64,000 nucleotides of DNA from Spirogloea muscicola. Its lineage: Eukaryota; Streptophyta; Zygnematophyceae; Spirogloeales; Spirogloeaceae. Of the stretch, positions 10,692 to 22,000 are shown piece by piece (within the stretch, counting starts at the first letter, position 1; each line of letters opens with the position of its first letter). A program made the position numbers and the translations under genes. The notes beneath the pieces are model-generated. The model searched no databases. It was not told the origin of the DNA and saw only the letters and a list, made by a program, of their open reading frames with translations. The DNA lies in NCBI GenBank assembly GCA_009602725.1, contig WELB01000010.1, forward strand, positions 663,243-727,242, given 5' to 3'.

Positions 10692-12300
10692 GGGCGGGTG
10701 AAGGCGCGCGCCCTCGGTGCGCCTTCACCTCCCTCGGTGCGCACTCGGTGTCTCCGGACTGGCCTCGGCAAGGTTACTGAGTAATACGTAGCTGCTTCGT
10801 TTCTTGTTGTGCTTGTTTATCTTAGCGCTTCCCCTGGCCCCCTTCTCGTACTTTGTTCCTTCTTTTTTGGGCTGGCATTTCCAGCCCCTATCCTCCATGA
10901 GCGAGCCCTTTCTTCTCTGCCAGCCCCTCTTCAAAAGAAAGCAAGCGCGGCCAGATTAACTGGTGGCTGGGAGAGGCCAGCCCAAACGAATGGACAAGGT
11001 CTGAAGGAGTCGGAGTGCTAAGGACTGAGACAGCAGTAAGCGAACTCTCAGTAACCTCTCGTCAGTAGGGTTTATCTCTTCTCTATGGCCGGGCACTTTC
11101 TTTCCTCGGTGCGCAGGACACCGGAAGGCATGTGGCCAAATCGAGCCAAGGCAAAGCACTGTTTCGACGCTAGTGCAGAAGACTTGTCGTCAATTTGAAA
11201 CGGACAAAGGCCAAATGGCCAAGTACAAAGGGAAGCACATCTAGAGACGTACATAATCTACAGCAGATTGACCCGCTCAGTAACCACGGGTCAAATACAT
11301 AAAGGTCGCTAATCGATGCCTGCATGCTGGATGGCAGATACAAAGCCCTTCTGCTACCAACTAGAGCTCGCCCAGCTTTCTGGTGCAAAGCATTAGCCTG
11401 AGCACGCTGCAAACAGGCCGAAACGCGTCCGTCGCAAGAACGACAGATATGCAGCTGGCAGGCCCATCTCAGCTGGAAACACATCTGCACGTCGTGCATT
11501 AGCCTAGATTGGCAATATTCTGCAGGAGAGTGTGGAGACGAGGACCCAAGCAGCCAAAGATGTCAACTGCAGCTGGCAGGAGCTGATCGCATTGGGGGTA
11601 ATCGAAGTAGTTCTGCAGCTTTCTTTGTTCTGCACTGCCCACTGCGTGGCAGAGAGATGGAGAGAGCGAAAAGGCGCACTGTGCGCATGAAATAATAATA
11701 AATATTGTGGCCAATACAAGCCAATGCATTGTTGAGGCCAAAGCCAGTGAAAAAAGGAAAAGGACGGGACTACAAACAGCGAAAGCCCGATGCTAAGGAA
11801 CAAGTGAGCTTTTCCACAAAATGAGGCGGGGGCTGTGAGAAGGCAGCTCAGAATGAATGGACAAAAGGTCCCAAGGGCCGAAAGGCCCCAAAAACCCACA
11901 GCTATCAGGAGACTACAGCGAATGGGAGCTTGATACGCTGCGTCAGCAGCCGCTCGTCGGAGTGACTTGCAGGAAAAGAGGCACCCCGACGAAACCCAGA
12001 AGTAGCAGATATACCCTGCCCGGAAGTGCACTGCGTGAGCCTAGGCTAAGGGGGGCTAAGGTATCTGTGCGATAGCGGCTGACGGGGGACGTTCACAGCC
12101 AAGGGTGAGCACATATAGATTTGACAGGCTAATTCGACTTTGTTGCGCGCACTCGTGGGAACAAAGGCCCCTTCAGCCGTGATCTCGCCCTGCATCCTTA
12201 GCCCCCAGCTAGATTGATTTATTTCTAATCTCTGATTAGACCTGCACTTTGTGTAGTCCCATTGCTTGCACTCCCTCGCCCTATATACATGAGCTATGTG
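10692..12300. repeat. Repeat cluster: families D, A, C and X
   Basis: Family D module at about 10940-11010. A long family A copy at about 11170-11650 begins near AAAGGCCAAATGGCC and ends near the word CACTGCCCACTGCGTGG. A reverse family C piece lies at about 11660-11740, another D module at about 11850-11890, and a reverse family X tail at about 12040-12140. No host gene is recognised in this stretch. Confidence 0.6.
11165..11650 (+). mobile_element. Family A dispersed repeat, long copy
   Basis: Core words in order: GGCCAAATGGCCAAGTACAA, GACCCGCTCAGTAACCAC, AAAGGTCGCTAATCGATGCC, GGATGGCAGATAC, CTAGAGCTCGCCCAGCTTTC, GCATTAGCCTGAGCACGCTG, GGCAGGCCCATCTCAGC, then GCTGATCGCATTGGGGG and CTGCACTGCCCACTGCGTGG. 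The same order recurs at about 14385-14735 and 52360-52890, and in part at about 420-590 (reverse), 10315-10410, 33480-33690 (reverse), 46550-46745, 56510-56570 and 57905-58090. No coding capacity is visible. The 5' end resembles a Pol III A box (TGGCCAAGTACAAAGG) and a weak B-box-like word (GGGTCAAAAC) follows about 60 bases on, so a tRNA-derived SINE is possible. Confidence 0.6.
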
Positions 12301-12327
12301 TTGTGCTCGGTCTGGCCTGCCTTTAAT

Positions 12328-13380
12328 TTATGCATACTGTGCAATTTCTCTCTCTCTTTCTGTCATGTGTTGGCTCCTCAGCGAGGCCGTCCTCATGCTC
12401 CGCCTGCTGGTGCCTTCTTGCACCACCAACCCCTGGGCGTGCCACTCGGCTGGCAAGGGCACAGCCGTGGGGCTCCTTATTGAAGTACCCTGCTGCTTCC
12501 TGTGCTCCCTTTGCCAGCACTGAGCCGCTCGCCCCCCACTGTGCGCTGGCCCTCGCTGCAGCCATATACCCTCTGCCTGCCTTATCCATCCTGTGCTGCA
12601 AGCTGTATACCTGCAGGATGCTCGAGGAACAGCTTTGCAATGTAGGATTGCCCTACCGGGCCTGCCCTCCTCTAGCTGCCTCGGTCTGGCTGCAGCTTTT
12701 AGCAATCCATCGCGGCACAGCAACCGCAGGCCTTTGGCAACACCAGCCTTTGACATCGTCTTCAAAGTAACCCACTCTGCTGCTACGATGATGTCCCTCA
12801 TACCAGCATGCCAGCCCGGCTGCACAAGCAGGTCTGCAAGCATGCCTGACAGCAGCTGAACCCCAAGCCCCCACCCCTCCCAGGCCCACACATGCCTGGC
12901 TGTGTCCTGCACACACTCTGCAGTATCTTGGTGCTTGTCACTCTCGTGCACCGACACCATTGACAACCACCTGCCTTGCTCTCAAGCTGAGCTGCCAGTC
13001 AATCACCGAGGCTCCCCTGGCAGCTACAAGTAGGGCCGCCGGCGCTCTCAGCAAAGTCCCACCACTGCAAAGTGCAGCCCTCAAGTCCTCATGCAGATGT
13101 GCTGAATCTGATACTGAGCGAGGGGGTGCCAGTCTCCAGGCTGTGCAGTGCGCATCGAGAGAGGAGCTGTTGAGCTAATGACTGACAGAACCTGGGGTAA
13201 GGACGAGCTCGGCAAGAAGTGGGTCGGGACGAAGGCCTGCAACTTGAAAGCAGCAGCCACTGCATCGGCAGGAGAGGCCTCGAGCTCCCAGAGCTCCAGC
13301 AAGAGTGGCCTGGCGCAGGCAGCTCCGTCTAACGCCGCCAGCCTCAGGGCAGCCGCCTGCTTCCGGTCAAGGAGGTGCAA
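12328..13380 (-). other. Unassigned coding-like region, minus strand
   Basis: Several minus-strand open stretches look protein-like rather than random. One is the 99-residue frame at 13081-13380, with LLLELWELEASPADAV and FKLQAFVPTHFLP. A second, at about 12960-13075, reads LRAALCSGGTLLRAPAALL in another frame. A third is a 212-residue ORF at 12328-12966, with WHAGMRDIIVAAEWVTLKTM. They are rich in Leu/Ala helices, as in HEAT/ARM-type solenoids, and some splice-like boundaries are present (CAG|GTGG near 12968, CAG|GTTCTG near 13193). I could not join them in a consistent phase and recognise no family. It may be one multi-exon gene ending just downstream of mS33, or a decayed one. Confidence 0.3.
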
Positions 13381-13404
13381 GTTGGGCTAGGGCTGGGCAG
13401 GAGG

Positions 13405-13989
13405 TCACTTGCGCTTAGTGGCTCGCTTGCCCTGGCCCTTCTTTGGCGGGCCCTTGCCGCGGCGCTTGAGCCGTTCCAGCTTAAGCACGCGCCTGCATCC
13501 CGCCACCGCCGCCACGACATCACGGGGTCACTATAAGCAGCAGGTGTGCGCAAGAACGGCCGCACGCACTAAAGAAGGCCGTGACTCTTGCTCCTCCTGC
13601 TGACAATCTAAGAGCAGGGGCTGACTTCGACAGCAACGCAGGACTGATGTGCCCGCCCGACTCTCCTCCCGCGCAGCAGCAATCACAGCAACCAGCGGAA
13701 GGGACACAGAAATCAGCCTGCCCTTGGCCAGCAGGCGCGCTCCGCCAAGAGCATAGCGGCAGGGAGGTGGTGGTGACGGCAGCAAGAGCTGGGGGAATAC
13801 TCACGCCTTCTCAGCGGGGTCCTGGTACATGGGGTCGAGCTGCTGGAGCGGCGTGGGGTACCAGGCGGCGATGTGCGGCCCCAGCAGCTTGCCGCGCAGC
13901 ACCTTATGGCCCGACCGCAGCCCGTTGCCCACAACCGCGCCGAAGATGCGCGCCGACGCTTCCGCCACGCCCCTCAGGTGGCTCATCAC
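13405..13989 (-). CDS. MRPS33: Mitochondrial small-subunit ribosomal protein mS33, 2 exons
   Basis: Component of the mitoribosome small subunit, made in the cytosol and imported. Exons 13805-13989 and 13405-13492; the join EKA-RVLKLERL is in phase 2 with a clean GTGAGT donor and GCAG acceptor, giving 90 residues, the usual size. Diagnostic features are the N-terminal helix with ASARIFGAVVGNGLRSG, the central KVLRGKLLGPHIAAWYP, and the basic tail RRGKGPPKKGQGKRATKRK that marks the S27/S33 family. The first of two adjacent Met codons (13989, 13986) is taken as start; a CGG-type repeat lies directly upstream. The gene is divergent from the Rho_N protein gene. Confidence 0.88.
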
Positions 13990-14867
13990 CGCCGCCGCTT
14001 TCGCCGCCTTCGCCGCCGCCGCCGCCGCCGCCGCCGCCCAAGCCCGAGGCTGGGGGTTGGCGGTTCGAATGCCAGACTATGGGCTGGGCTGCCTTTCAAA
14101 GTAGTGAATGCGGCTGCTGATTTCAAACGAGCGGCTGCAAAGAAGTAAACGCCAGCCAGGGGCATGCGAAGGGGGATCTTCATAATCATACTAGAGGAGC
14201 CACAGGCTAGGCAGTCGGGGCGCCCCTGCTTTAGTACCTCCTGTTAAAAGTGATCAGCAGCCGCAATTTTTTGATTTTATTATGTTTTACTTTTGTTTTT
14301 AGTATCCTCCCCGTGTCGGCAATTGGAAGTCAGATGAGCAAAGAAGGAAATCAAACAATAAAAAGGTTCAGATGAGCTGACCGAACGAATTTCGTGTATT
14401 TGAAACAAACGAAGGCCAAATGGCCAAGTACAAAGGCAAGCACATCTTAAGACCTACATAGAGCAAGCGCGGCCAGATTAACTGGTGGCTGGGAGAGGCC
14501 AGCCCAAAAGAATGGACAAGGTCTGAAGGTCATAACCTACAGTAGATTGACCCGCTCAGGTCAAAACATAAAGGTCGCTAACCGATGCCTGGATACTAGA
14601 TGGCAGATATGAAGCCCGTCTGCCACCAACTAGAGCTCGCCCAGCTTTCTGGTGCAAAGCATTAGCCTGAGCACGCTGCAAACAGGCCGAATCTCGTCGT
14701 CGCAACAACGACAGATAAGCAGCTGGCAAAAAGGAGGGAAGGGATTGGCCCTAGTAAGGCCTAGGGCTGACGGTGCCCTCTCGCCCCGTCAGCCTTTCAG
14801 CCAGTCCACCGGAGGGCTGCGCCATGGCGGCCGCCGTCGGCGGCGCCGCCGCCGCGGCCGCCGCCGC
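13990..14867. repeat. Upstream region of mS33 with families E and A
   Basis: A (CGC)n tract at about 14006-14037 is followed by a family E copy (about 14105-14230: GCGGCTGCTGATTTCAAA through GGAGCCACAGGCTAGGCAG), an AT-rich spacer at 14240-14380, and a family A copy at about 14385-14735. That A copy is interrupted at about 14464-14530 by a family D module nearly identical to the one at 10942-11005. Confidence 0.6.
14385..14735 (+). mobile_element. Family A dispersed repeat interrupted by another D module
   Basis: This has the same core order as the 11 kb copy. A segment at about 14464-14530 (CAAGCGCGGCCAGATTAACT to GGACAAGGTCTGAAGG) breaks the A sequence between ACCTACATA and ACCTACAG. It is nearly identical to 10942-11005. 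Confidence 0.65.
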
Positions 14868-15018
<151 letters not shown>

Positions 15019-15222
15019 CGCGCTGCGTCGCGGGCGCAGGCTCTGAGCGGCGGCGGCGGCGGCGGCGACGACGAGCTCGTGTCCGTGGAAGGTGCGGCCG
15101 TCGCTACGCTGCCACAGGGCTGCGCCGGCGCAGCGCCGCCGGTGGGCCGCCCCCCGTCGCAGCAGCCTCACCTGCTCCTCGCCCATTGTGCGGCGGCGCC
15201 AGAGCTGGCGGACGGCAGCGTC

Positions 15223-16031
15223 ATGTTCAGCTTCGGAGCCGGGCCGCCGCCCTCCACCTTTACCACCACCGCCGCCGCCGGCGGCGGCGGCAATGGCAGC
15301 CTGCGAGATCACAGCCGGGTTGCCGCTGCCGCCGCCTCCGCCGACCACCGTGCAGCCCGGCCACCCTCCAAGTTCTCCAAACGGTCGCCCATCCCCAAGC
15401 GAGTGCCGGACAGCCCCTCGCACGCCCCGCCAGTGGGCTTGAGAGGAGCCTCGGCCCCCACTGAATCCTCCTCTCAAGCTTCACCCTCCAAGGCGTTGGG
15501 CGCCCAGTCGTCGGCGGCCCCTCAGCTTGCGCGGCGGTGGCCGTCCAACTTCGTGAAGCGCAGCCCCATTACCAAGCCGGTGAGGCCGGCTGGGCAGGGC
15601 GGGGATGCCAGCCACCAGCTGCCCCAGTGAGTGTCACCGCTGCCGGCTCAGCTTTGCTCCACCCGATAATGCTTTGACAGACTTACAGTGAAGCACATTA
15701 GTGGGTGCGCCATGTCAACAAACAAGCCCGTACATGCATGGTCCAAGGCCGTCTCCTCAATCAGCTTCACGCTTATGTTGTCAGGCCCCTGGAAGACGAG
15801 CCAGAGCAGGTTATGCGGAAGAAGCCTAGCTCAAGGAAGGCAGGAACTTCGCCGGTGGCCGAGGCATCTGCTGCAGAGGCCCCCAGCCCGCTAGCCTCGT
15901 TGCCTGTAGCAGAGGACCTCGCAAGGAAAACGGTGCAGGAATTGAAGCAGCTTGCCAAGGAGCGTGGCCACAAGGGCTATTCCAAGCTCAACAAGGGGCA
16001 GCTCGTGGAGCTCCTAGACCCAGCTCACTGA
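15223..16031 (+). CDS. Small Rho_N-domain protein, 2 exons
   Basis: Exons 15223-15626 and 15785-16031 (donor CA|GTGAGT, acceptor GTCAG) join in phase 2 to give 216 residues from the Met of MFSFGAGPPPSTF. The C-terminus (about residues 180-214: DLARKTVQELKQLAKERG, then GYSKLNKGQLVELL) is a Rho termination-factor N-terminal/SAP-like helical domain, found in nucleic-acid-binding proteins including plant organelle factors. The N-terminal two thirds is low complexity, Ser/Pro/Ala-rich, with two copies of a PSxFxKRSPIxKxV motif (SKFSKRSPIPKRV and SNFVKRSPITKPV). The frame stays open upstream to the poly-T and gap, so the true start may be earlier (an in-frame Met at 14824 lies beyond the gap). Molecular function unknown; DNA or RNA binding is inferred from the domain. 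A TGTAA at 16074-16078 suits an algal poly-A signal. Confidence 0.75.
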
Positions 16032-16073
16032 AGCTCCTCTCCTGCTGCCCGGTAGTTCTTGACTAGCGTTGGT

Positions 16074-16078
16074 TGTAA
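16074..16078 (+). terminator. Possible TGTAA polyadenylation signal
   Basis: TGTAA lies 43 bases after the stop of the Rho_N protein gene. TGTAA is the usual poly-A signal of many green algae; the match is only five bases, so chance is possible. Confidence 0.35.
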
Positions 16079-18080
16079 ATGTTAGTTGGCGAATTCATTG
16101 GCGGGGTATTGAGTGCAGTCTTTACAAAGATGCTATTCTGCCTCCTTAAGCATTCAATGATTTTCGTTGGCTTGACAATGCTTGTTAAGTTCCACCTCAG
16201 AAACTAGGTTGCTATGACTTCTCATACGCTGTTACCTTGTTTCGCCTGTGCGTTATTCGATTTTGCTCTTTGCAAGACTTTCCAGTGTAGGTACTCTCCT
16301 GCTCATATGCAATTGCAAGGGTTTCAGTGGGGCACTTACTTCACAAGGAGCTCATCTTAGGACCTGAGATCTGAAAGTTGGCGTGCCCGATGTTGAACCA
16401 TTACCTTCAGTAGCAGCTCATCAAGCTTCCTGTTTGCTCTTCACTAATGTGAGGAGCCTGAGCTTTTCCTGAAGTCAACAATGGCCTGGCTACTCAGTAT
16501 CCTTGCTCGACTCTTCTTGGCAGTGGCTATCTTTTGCACTCTGGTTGTAGAGCAAAGCCAGACAATCACATCACCACTGAAGGTGGGTATTGATGCAAAT
16601 GCGCCGACCTTGTTTACCATCCAAGGATCCTAAGTCTACAAGGATGATCTTGGTCCCTTCGAAAATGAAGAGCCATCGACTGCTCATTGTGGGAAGCGTG
16701 CACAGCGGCCGCGTATTGCAAGGTGGCATCCATCCGCTTCTACCTCCTGAGAGCAGTAAGAAAAGTAGTGCTCTCTTTGAAGAACAAGGCAAGACGATCG
16801 CAAATCGCAAGTGGTGCTTTTATCATTCTCAGACTGAGTGGCTGAGGCAGTGTGCGCAGAAAGGAGAGGCTTCACAAGGACCACTCCCAAGGTGGGTGAC
16901 CACTTGAATTCGTGCGCTGTGAATGTTACTGGCGGTTACGGAGAGAAATGGTCCTCCCTCCTCCAGCATCTGAGCCAGCTCGTTGACATATGTCGTCGGG
17001 GGGGGGGGGGGCAGCTTGGGGCACACTAGCATTCCACGGGCATCAGTTGCACTTCACAGAATGCGGCTTTCGCTAAGTTTGCAGCGCTCCCAAGCTCGGG
17101 CTGTTCATCAGCTTGCTGGGCGCGCTCTAAGTCAGGCCACTGGCTGTCGTGGAGGTGCTGTGGCTCCCCAAATTAGCCTGTCAGACTGGCATGTGCTCAC
17201 GCGTGGGTGTTGACGTCCCCTTTCAGCATGCTTTCACACTGGAAACCTTAGCCCCCCTAAGCATAGGGCTTCATCAATATGTAGCCTCACTTGTGCGCTA
17301 GCCTCCACATGAACAGAGTACTGACTTGAATTGGCCTCCATTTGATATCATGCGCCGCGCGCGCCTTCCTTTCGTGAAAGGCCAGCTCGAAATCAAGAAA
17401 GAAGGCAAGGTCCGAGAGAAAGAGAGAAAACGGACAAGGTCGGAAAGGCTGGGGCCATCAGCGTCATCCCGACGCCGGTGGGGTGACGCCGCCAGCCTGC
17501 CGGGCCGAAAGAGTGCCCGTGCATGCGCCCGGGCCGCGGTGTGGGCCGGGCCCGCCATCTCTTCCCGCCGTCGCCGCATGCTGGGAGACGGGCGCCGCGA
17601 GACGCCTGCAGCGCCCGTCTGCCATGTCAATGCCCACTCCATTTCACGCCTGCGCGCGTTGCGGAGGCCTCCACTAGCACACCCGCCGCCTGCTCCCCCG
17701 CGCCTCGCTGTTGGTGCTTGGGTCGCGCCCTGGCGAAGCTCCGCTCTCACCGCTTCCCACGACGCTCTGCTGCCCTTAGGGCCCCAGCATCCACCACGCT
17801 ATCCTCCCCCACCCCTCCCACGCTCTGTGCATCAGCCTGCGGCAAGCTCGCCAGGCTACCACTATCGTCATTGACGCGCCCGCCCTCCGCCGCAGGCGAG
17901 CAAGGTACAGCCGGGTCAGCTAATCGACGGTGTGCCTGCAGCCTAGATCGGCAGGGGTGCCAAAAGCTGTGAGCAGCTGGGTGCCAATGAGGAGCTAGCT
18001 GCAGGCAGTGTAGCTCGAGGCCTCTCCAGCCGTGGCTGACAACTTGGACCCACTTGTGGTGGTTGACTTCCTCAGAGGCC
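16079..18080. repeat. Repeat-bearing intergenic region, family X copy
   Basis: 16079-16850 has no recognisable gene. About 16850-17390 is a family X copy: a segment around 16925-17120 parallels 23760-23900, followed by the X tail (GCTCTAAGTCAGGCC near 17126, CCCCAAATTAGCCTGTCAG near 17165) and a family C end (GCGCGCGCCTTCC near 17356). A 12-base G run sits at about 16997-17008. The GC-rich segment 17450-17760 has long open frames without domains; I see no supportable gene. Confidence 0.5.
16850..17390 (+). mobile_element. Family X element, degraded, possible DIRS/tyrosine-recombinase-like fossil
   Basis: This parallels 23700-24150 over several hundred bases, and its tail recurs at about 770-1030. 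In both long copies a conceptual reading includes a GGYxxKWSSL-like word followed by a short Leu/His-rich stretch, which faintly recalls the N-terminal core-binding region of DIRS-type tyrosine recombinases. The element is clearly broken and no terminal repeats were found. Treat the family name as a guess; the repeat relationship is direct observation. Confidence 0.35.
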
Positions 18081-18086
18081 CAACCG

Positions 18087-18738
18087 TCAAGTGAAGTCAC
18101 AGGCACCTGATTTCCAACGCTCAGGCAAGATGGTGTTTGCTATGTTGGCGTCATGGTCAGGATGGGTACCAAAGCAATACGAGGGCTTTTCTGCAGCATC
18201 TACCAGGTCGAACATGCACAAGTGCACCAAGACGTGTGGCTCAAGATCATGGGCGTTACCGACCACGCGCATTACTCAAGGCTGCTGCACAAGGCAGAGC
18301 CCGTATCTCCTCACCTGCCGCAGATCCCCAAGCAAAGGCACAGCCGTAATCTGGCTTGCAAAGCTGCAGCAGGCACAAGGTGGCAGCACCAAGCCACATG
18401 TTGAAGAAACTGTACAGAGAAGAGCTGAGCTTTGGAGTCTCCGCACAGCTCATGTTGTTGCATGCGTCGACAAGCATCAGGGTCTGCCAAGGTACAGTGG
18501 CCCGCTGATAGTCAGGCCCACCAATCTTAGCATCATTGCAGTTGACCACTTTCAACCGTCAGTCCGCCAGCACCTAGTGGTGGGAACTGTGGTCTTGCGG
18601 CTGCCTATGCCACTTGCTAAGAGTCATGCACATAAGTCAATGCAGTTGACAATGACTCATGCAAGTGAACAGGTAGAAGCGGTTGTATTTCTTGAAAGCT
18701 ACTGTTGTAGCCTGTTTATCAATTACAATGGCACCTGA
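18087..18738. other. Unassigned ORFs on both strands
   Basis: The plus strand has a 215-residue ORF (18091-18738) with no recognised domain. The minus strand over the same bases has a 61-residue frame (18087-18272) containing YCFGTHPDHDANIANTILPE and a 99-residue frame (18256-18555), with splice-like words between. The minus-strand piece reads more like real protein. I cannot assign a family or decide the strand. Confidence 0.25.
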
Positions 18739-19023
18739 GACATCTCACCCTTCATTCAGAAGGTGAATATGATCTTGCATATATATAATCTTCTATGCAA
18801 GACGCGTGAAGGCTGCACACAAGATTGGTAGCAGCTTCTCCAACTCTGCCTCGAAGTACTTGTAAAACAGTCTGGCCATAAAAAGTGCGAACCAAAGCCT
18901 CACTGCTGTTGCCGTACCAGGAGCCGAGTAAGCTCAGAATATCATGGCCATGCAAAATTGCTTGCAGTCAAAGCAAATTACCGTATGCCTTGCCGCAGCT
19001 TACTCTGGCCTTCTAGGAGCCAA

Positions 19024-22000
19024 CTAGAAACCAGGAAGGATGGGAGTACTCTCAGCTGTGGCAGCCTGCAGAGCTGATGGTTTGAGGCCAAGGGCCTGAA
19101 GGACAGTGGGACCAATGGAGGAAGTCGAGACTTCTGCATACACCGTCTTGCCAGTGGGAAAGAGCTTGGGGTTAGAGATCAAGAGGCCTGTGTTGACATC
19201 ATCTAGATGGAAGCCGCCATGCTCGGCAATCTTGGTGGCCGATGCTCCTGCATAAATGACTCCAGGAATTGGCAGGACAACGATGTCGGGAATGCGCGTG
19301 TCCTGCCAGCATGGTCAATGGGTCTCAAGTCGAAGGTCTAGTAGGTCTAGTGCTGACAACCTGGAGAAACGCTTGCCAAGTGCCAGCGGTCCTGATGACG
19401 ACTTGCTCAACACTGAATGGGTGATATATGCGGAGGGTGTATGAACATGGGTGGGTTTACTCACATTGGCAGTATTACCAAATCTTAATTGGATCTGATA
19501 GCCTGTCAAAACTTCGGCAATGCCCAATGTAGTGCGGTTGGCTACAAGAGCAGCAGCAACAGCTATAGTCGTGGAGGGATCATTAAGCCAGATCAAGGCA
19601 ATGTCATCAGCAGTAACCTGGTCAACAAGCACAACCAACAAGTAAGTTGGTCAAACAAGTTTTGCTGGACAAATTTGATGCATGGACAGGGACATGGTAG
19701 AGGCTGCTCAGTCATAGATTGCCAACTTCTCATGACCTTGTCAGCTTGCCTTTGCCAGCTGGTATCAACTGAAGCTCAGCTTGCCTACCCTACCCACACA
19801 TCAGTCACAACCTTGAAACCAGCAAAACGGTAACAGTCGCACCTTGAAACCCTCACCTGTGCAGGTTCAGTCTTGCTGACTGTGGCAATGGTGTCCGCTA
19901 TATCAGCTGAAATGATCCTGCGGAAGTATCCATTCAGTGGAGACTGGCCATGCTTTGCAAAGATGACAATGAGCGTGGAGGAGTACAATTTCTGGAGAAC
20001 AATGCCGAGGCTGCTTGTCAATAAATATTGAGAATGTAAAGCAACGCAGATCTCCAGCATAATGGCATCCAACAGTCTGGCAACACAAGGACTCAGTGTA
20101 CGTCAGTACTTTCGTTTGCAGTACAAATCATGACAAAAGCACATATCACAGAATCAGCAACCTTACCCTAGCCTGCAAGGCTCTGACAAATTGCTTGAGA
20201 GTGCCATCCAAGAAAGATAGAGCTTGCTCCACAGCCGGGCCAGGCAAGTTGTTGGGACCTCGATAGCCACCAGGGGCCGGATTCTTCTGAGCGTAACTCA
20301 AGGTCTGGTAGTTTCCTCCAAATATGTTGGGGGTTTTAGAGGCTGTACCATTCGATGTGAAGCCATTGATCTGATTTCAATCAGTTGCGTATTGTAAGAG
20401 ATATGACGTGCTGATACAGGAGATGAGAGCCTTGAGCTGTAAACTGTGAGTGGCCTCTCAGTACATTAGATCTTCTTTATGCATGTTGTGCATATTATAT
20501 ATAGATGAAGCCTGTAGTTCCTGCCCTTCTCTTTCATCTGCAGTGCTCGTGTATCACGAGACGGATCTGTTTTGGAAAAGCAATGACAAATAGGACAACA
20601 ATTTGCAACAGCTCCTGGACTTGCCGCTGCTTCACCACAACAACCTACTCAGGCGCTTGCACTCAGCACACTGGCTAGTCTAAGGAAGACCCGGTAAGTA
20701 CAGGGCACACCTGTCTGAGAATAGCGGTAGTGTGCAGGTTGTCATAAGCCATGATGGGTGCGCCAAATTGAGTTGAAGGCACTGAATTGACCTCAGGCGT
20801 GTAGAGGTCATCAACGCCCTTGCCAGAAGGACCATTGACGATATCATAGGCTGGATGCTTGTCTACCCAGGCGGTTCTCAGCTTGGCAGCTTTGGCAACC
20901 TCAAAGATGGTGTTAGCTCGCAGGAATTGATGGGGATACTGCACATGTGGCAGTAACTTGATGAGGTCAGTGTACTTAGACATGAGTCAGCCTCTTGTAG
21001 CCACCTGCTCATATAAGCTCCTTATCCCACTGTAAACCGCCTCAATCTATGATAGCAGACAAATTCTAGAATGAAAATAGTTGCTGCTTGTCCTGCCACT
21101 TCCATCAGGTTTGACTCTCGCGGTTGATTGTGGTGCCATTAACACTTGACGCAAGAACTTTCATATCAGTCATGCTCCCATTAAGCTCAAGGCTTCTGCC
21201 AGTGCTAGGCAATATGCAACTCTAGCACTTGAAGAAAGCAAAGAAAGGCTCCACTAACCAGAGGTGTGCACTTATTCTTGGGATCCAGTGGCAGCTGCGA
21301 GATGTCAATCCCGCCAGAAAATAGAGCAGTGCTATTGAAGTCGATACTCTGGAGAATGTTGCAACTACTGTAAAGTCAGCAGGGGACAAAAATGTCTATC
21401 CATCCTGGTAATAAGCCTCATTCTTAAGGACTTGGTACAAACCGAGTAAGAAAGGCTTGATCGCCCTACGGGACTTTTCTGATGCAGCATGACTTTCTTT
21501 GATACTATCATGTGCTACATGGCGCTTTGCAGACTGAGCACGACAAGTACAACTGCAGACCACAATATCATACTCTGCGGTGGTTGCTACTGGCAGACAA
21601 TCCAGTCTGGCAAGTGCTTGCTTACTTCGTCGAAGGTGACAACCGTGCCCAATGTCTTGCACGCAGATCCAGGAGGAGACAGTGTGCTATCATAAGAGAC
21701 ATCATAATACACTCCGTGCGACCTAGGAGAGCCGCCAGTGAGTACATTGAGCAGACCCGGAAAAGAGTCCGAGGGCTTAGACCCCATTGCATTTGGGTAG
21801 TGAATACCTGTCATTGTGGCAACACAAAAGAGTGGCACTATCTAGTCAGCAGTGAGCGCTTGAGGAAAGGCAGAAGCCAACAGCTAAAATCTAGTCAGTA
21901 AAAGCAATCCTAAGCATTTCAGTCCAAGTGATGCCCGACAAGGGAAAGGTAACAGAGTTCGAGCCCTGGGAACTCCAATGGTAAGCCTTAGATCCCGGCA

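Noticed and set aside
14040-14080. tRNA-like GGTTCGAATGCC
   Set aside because: No matching T stem, anticodon arm or acceptor stem around it; it lies beside a family E repeat.
21940-21985. Second tRNA-like GTTCGAGCCC in intron 1 of the phosphodiesterase gene
   Set aside because: The bases around it do not pair as a T arm and no cloverleaf forms.
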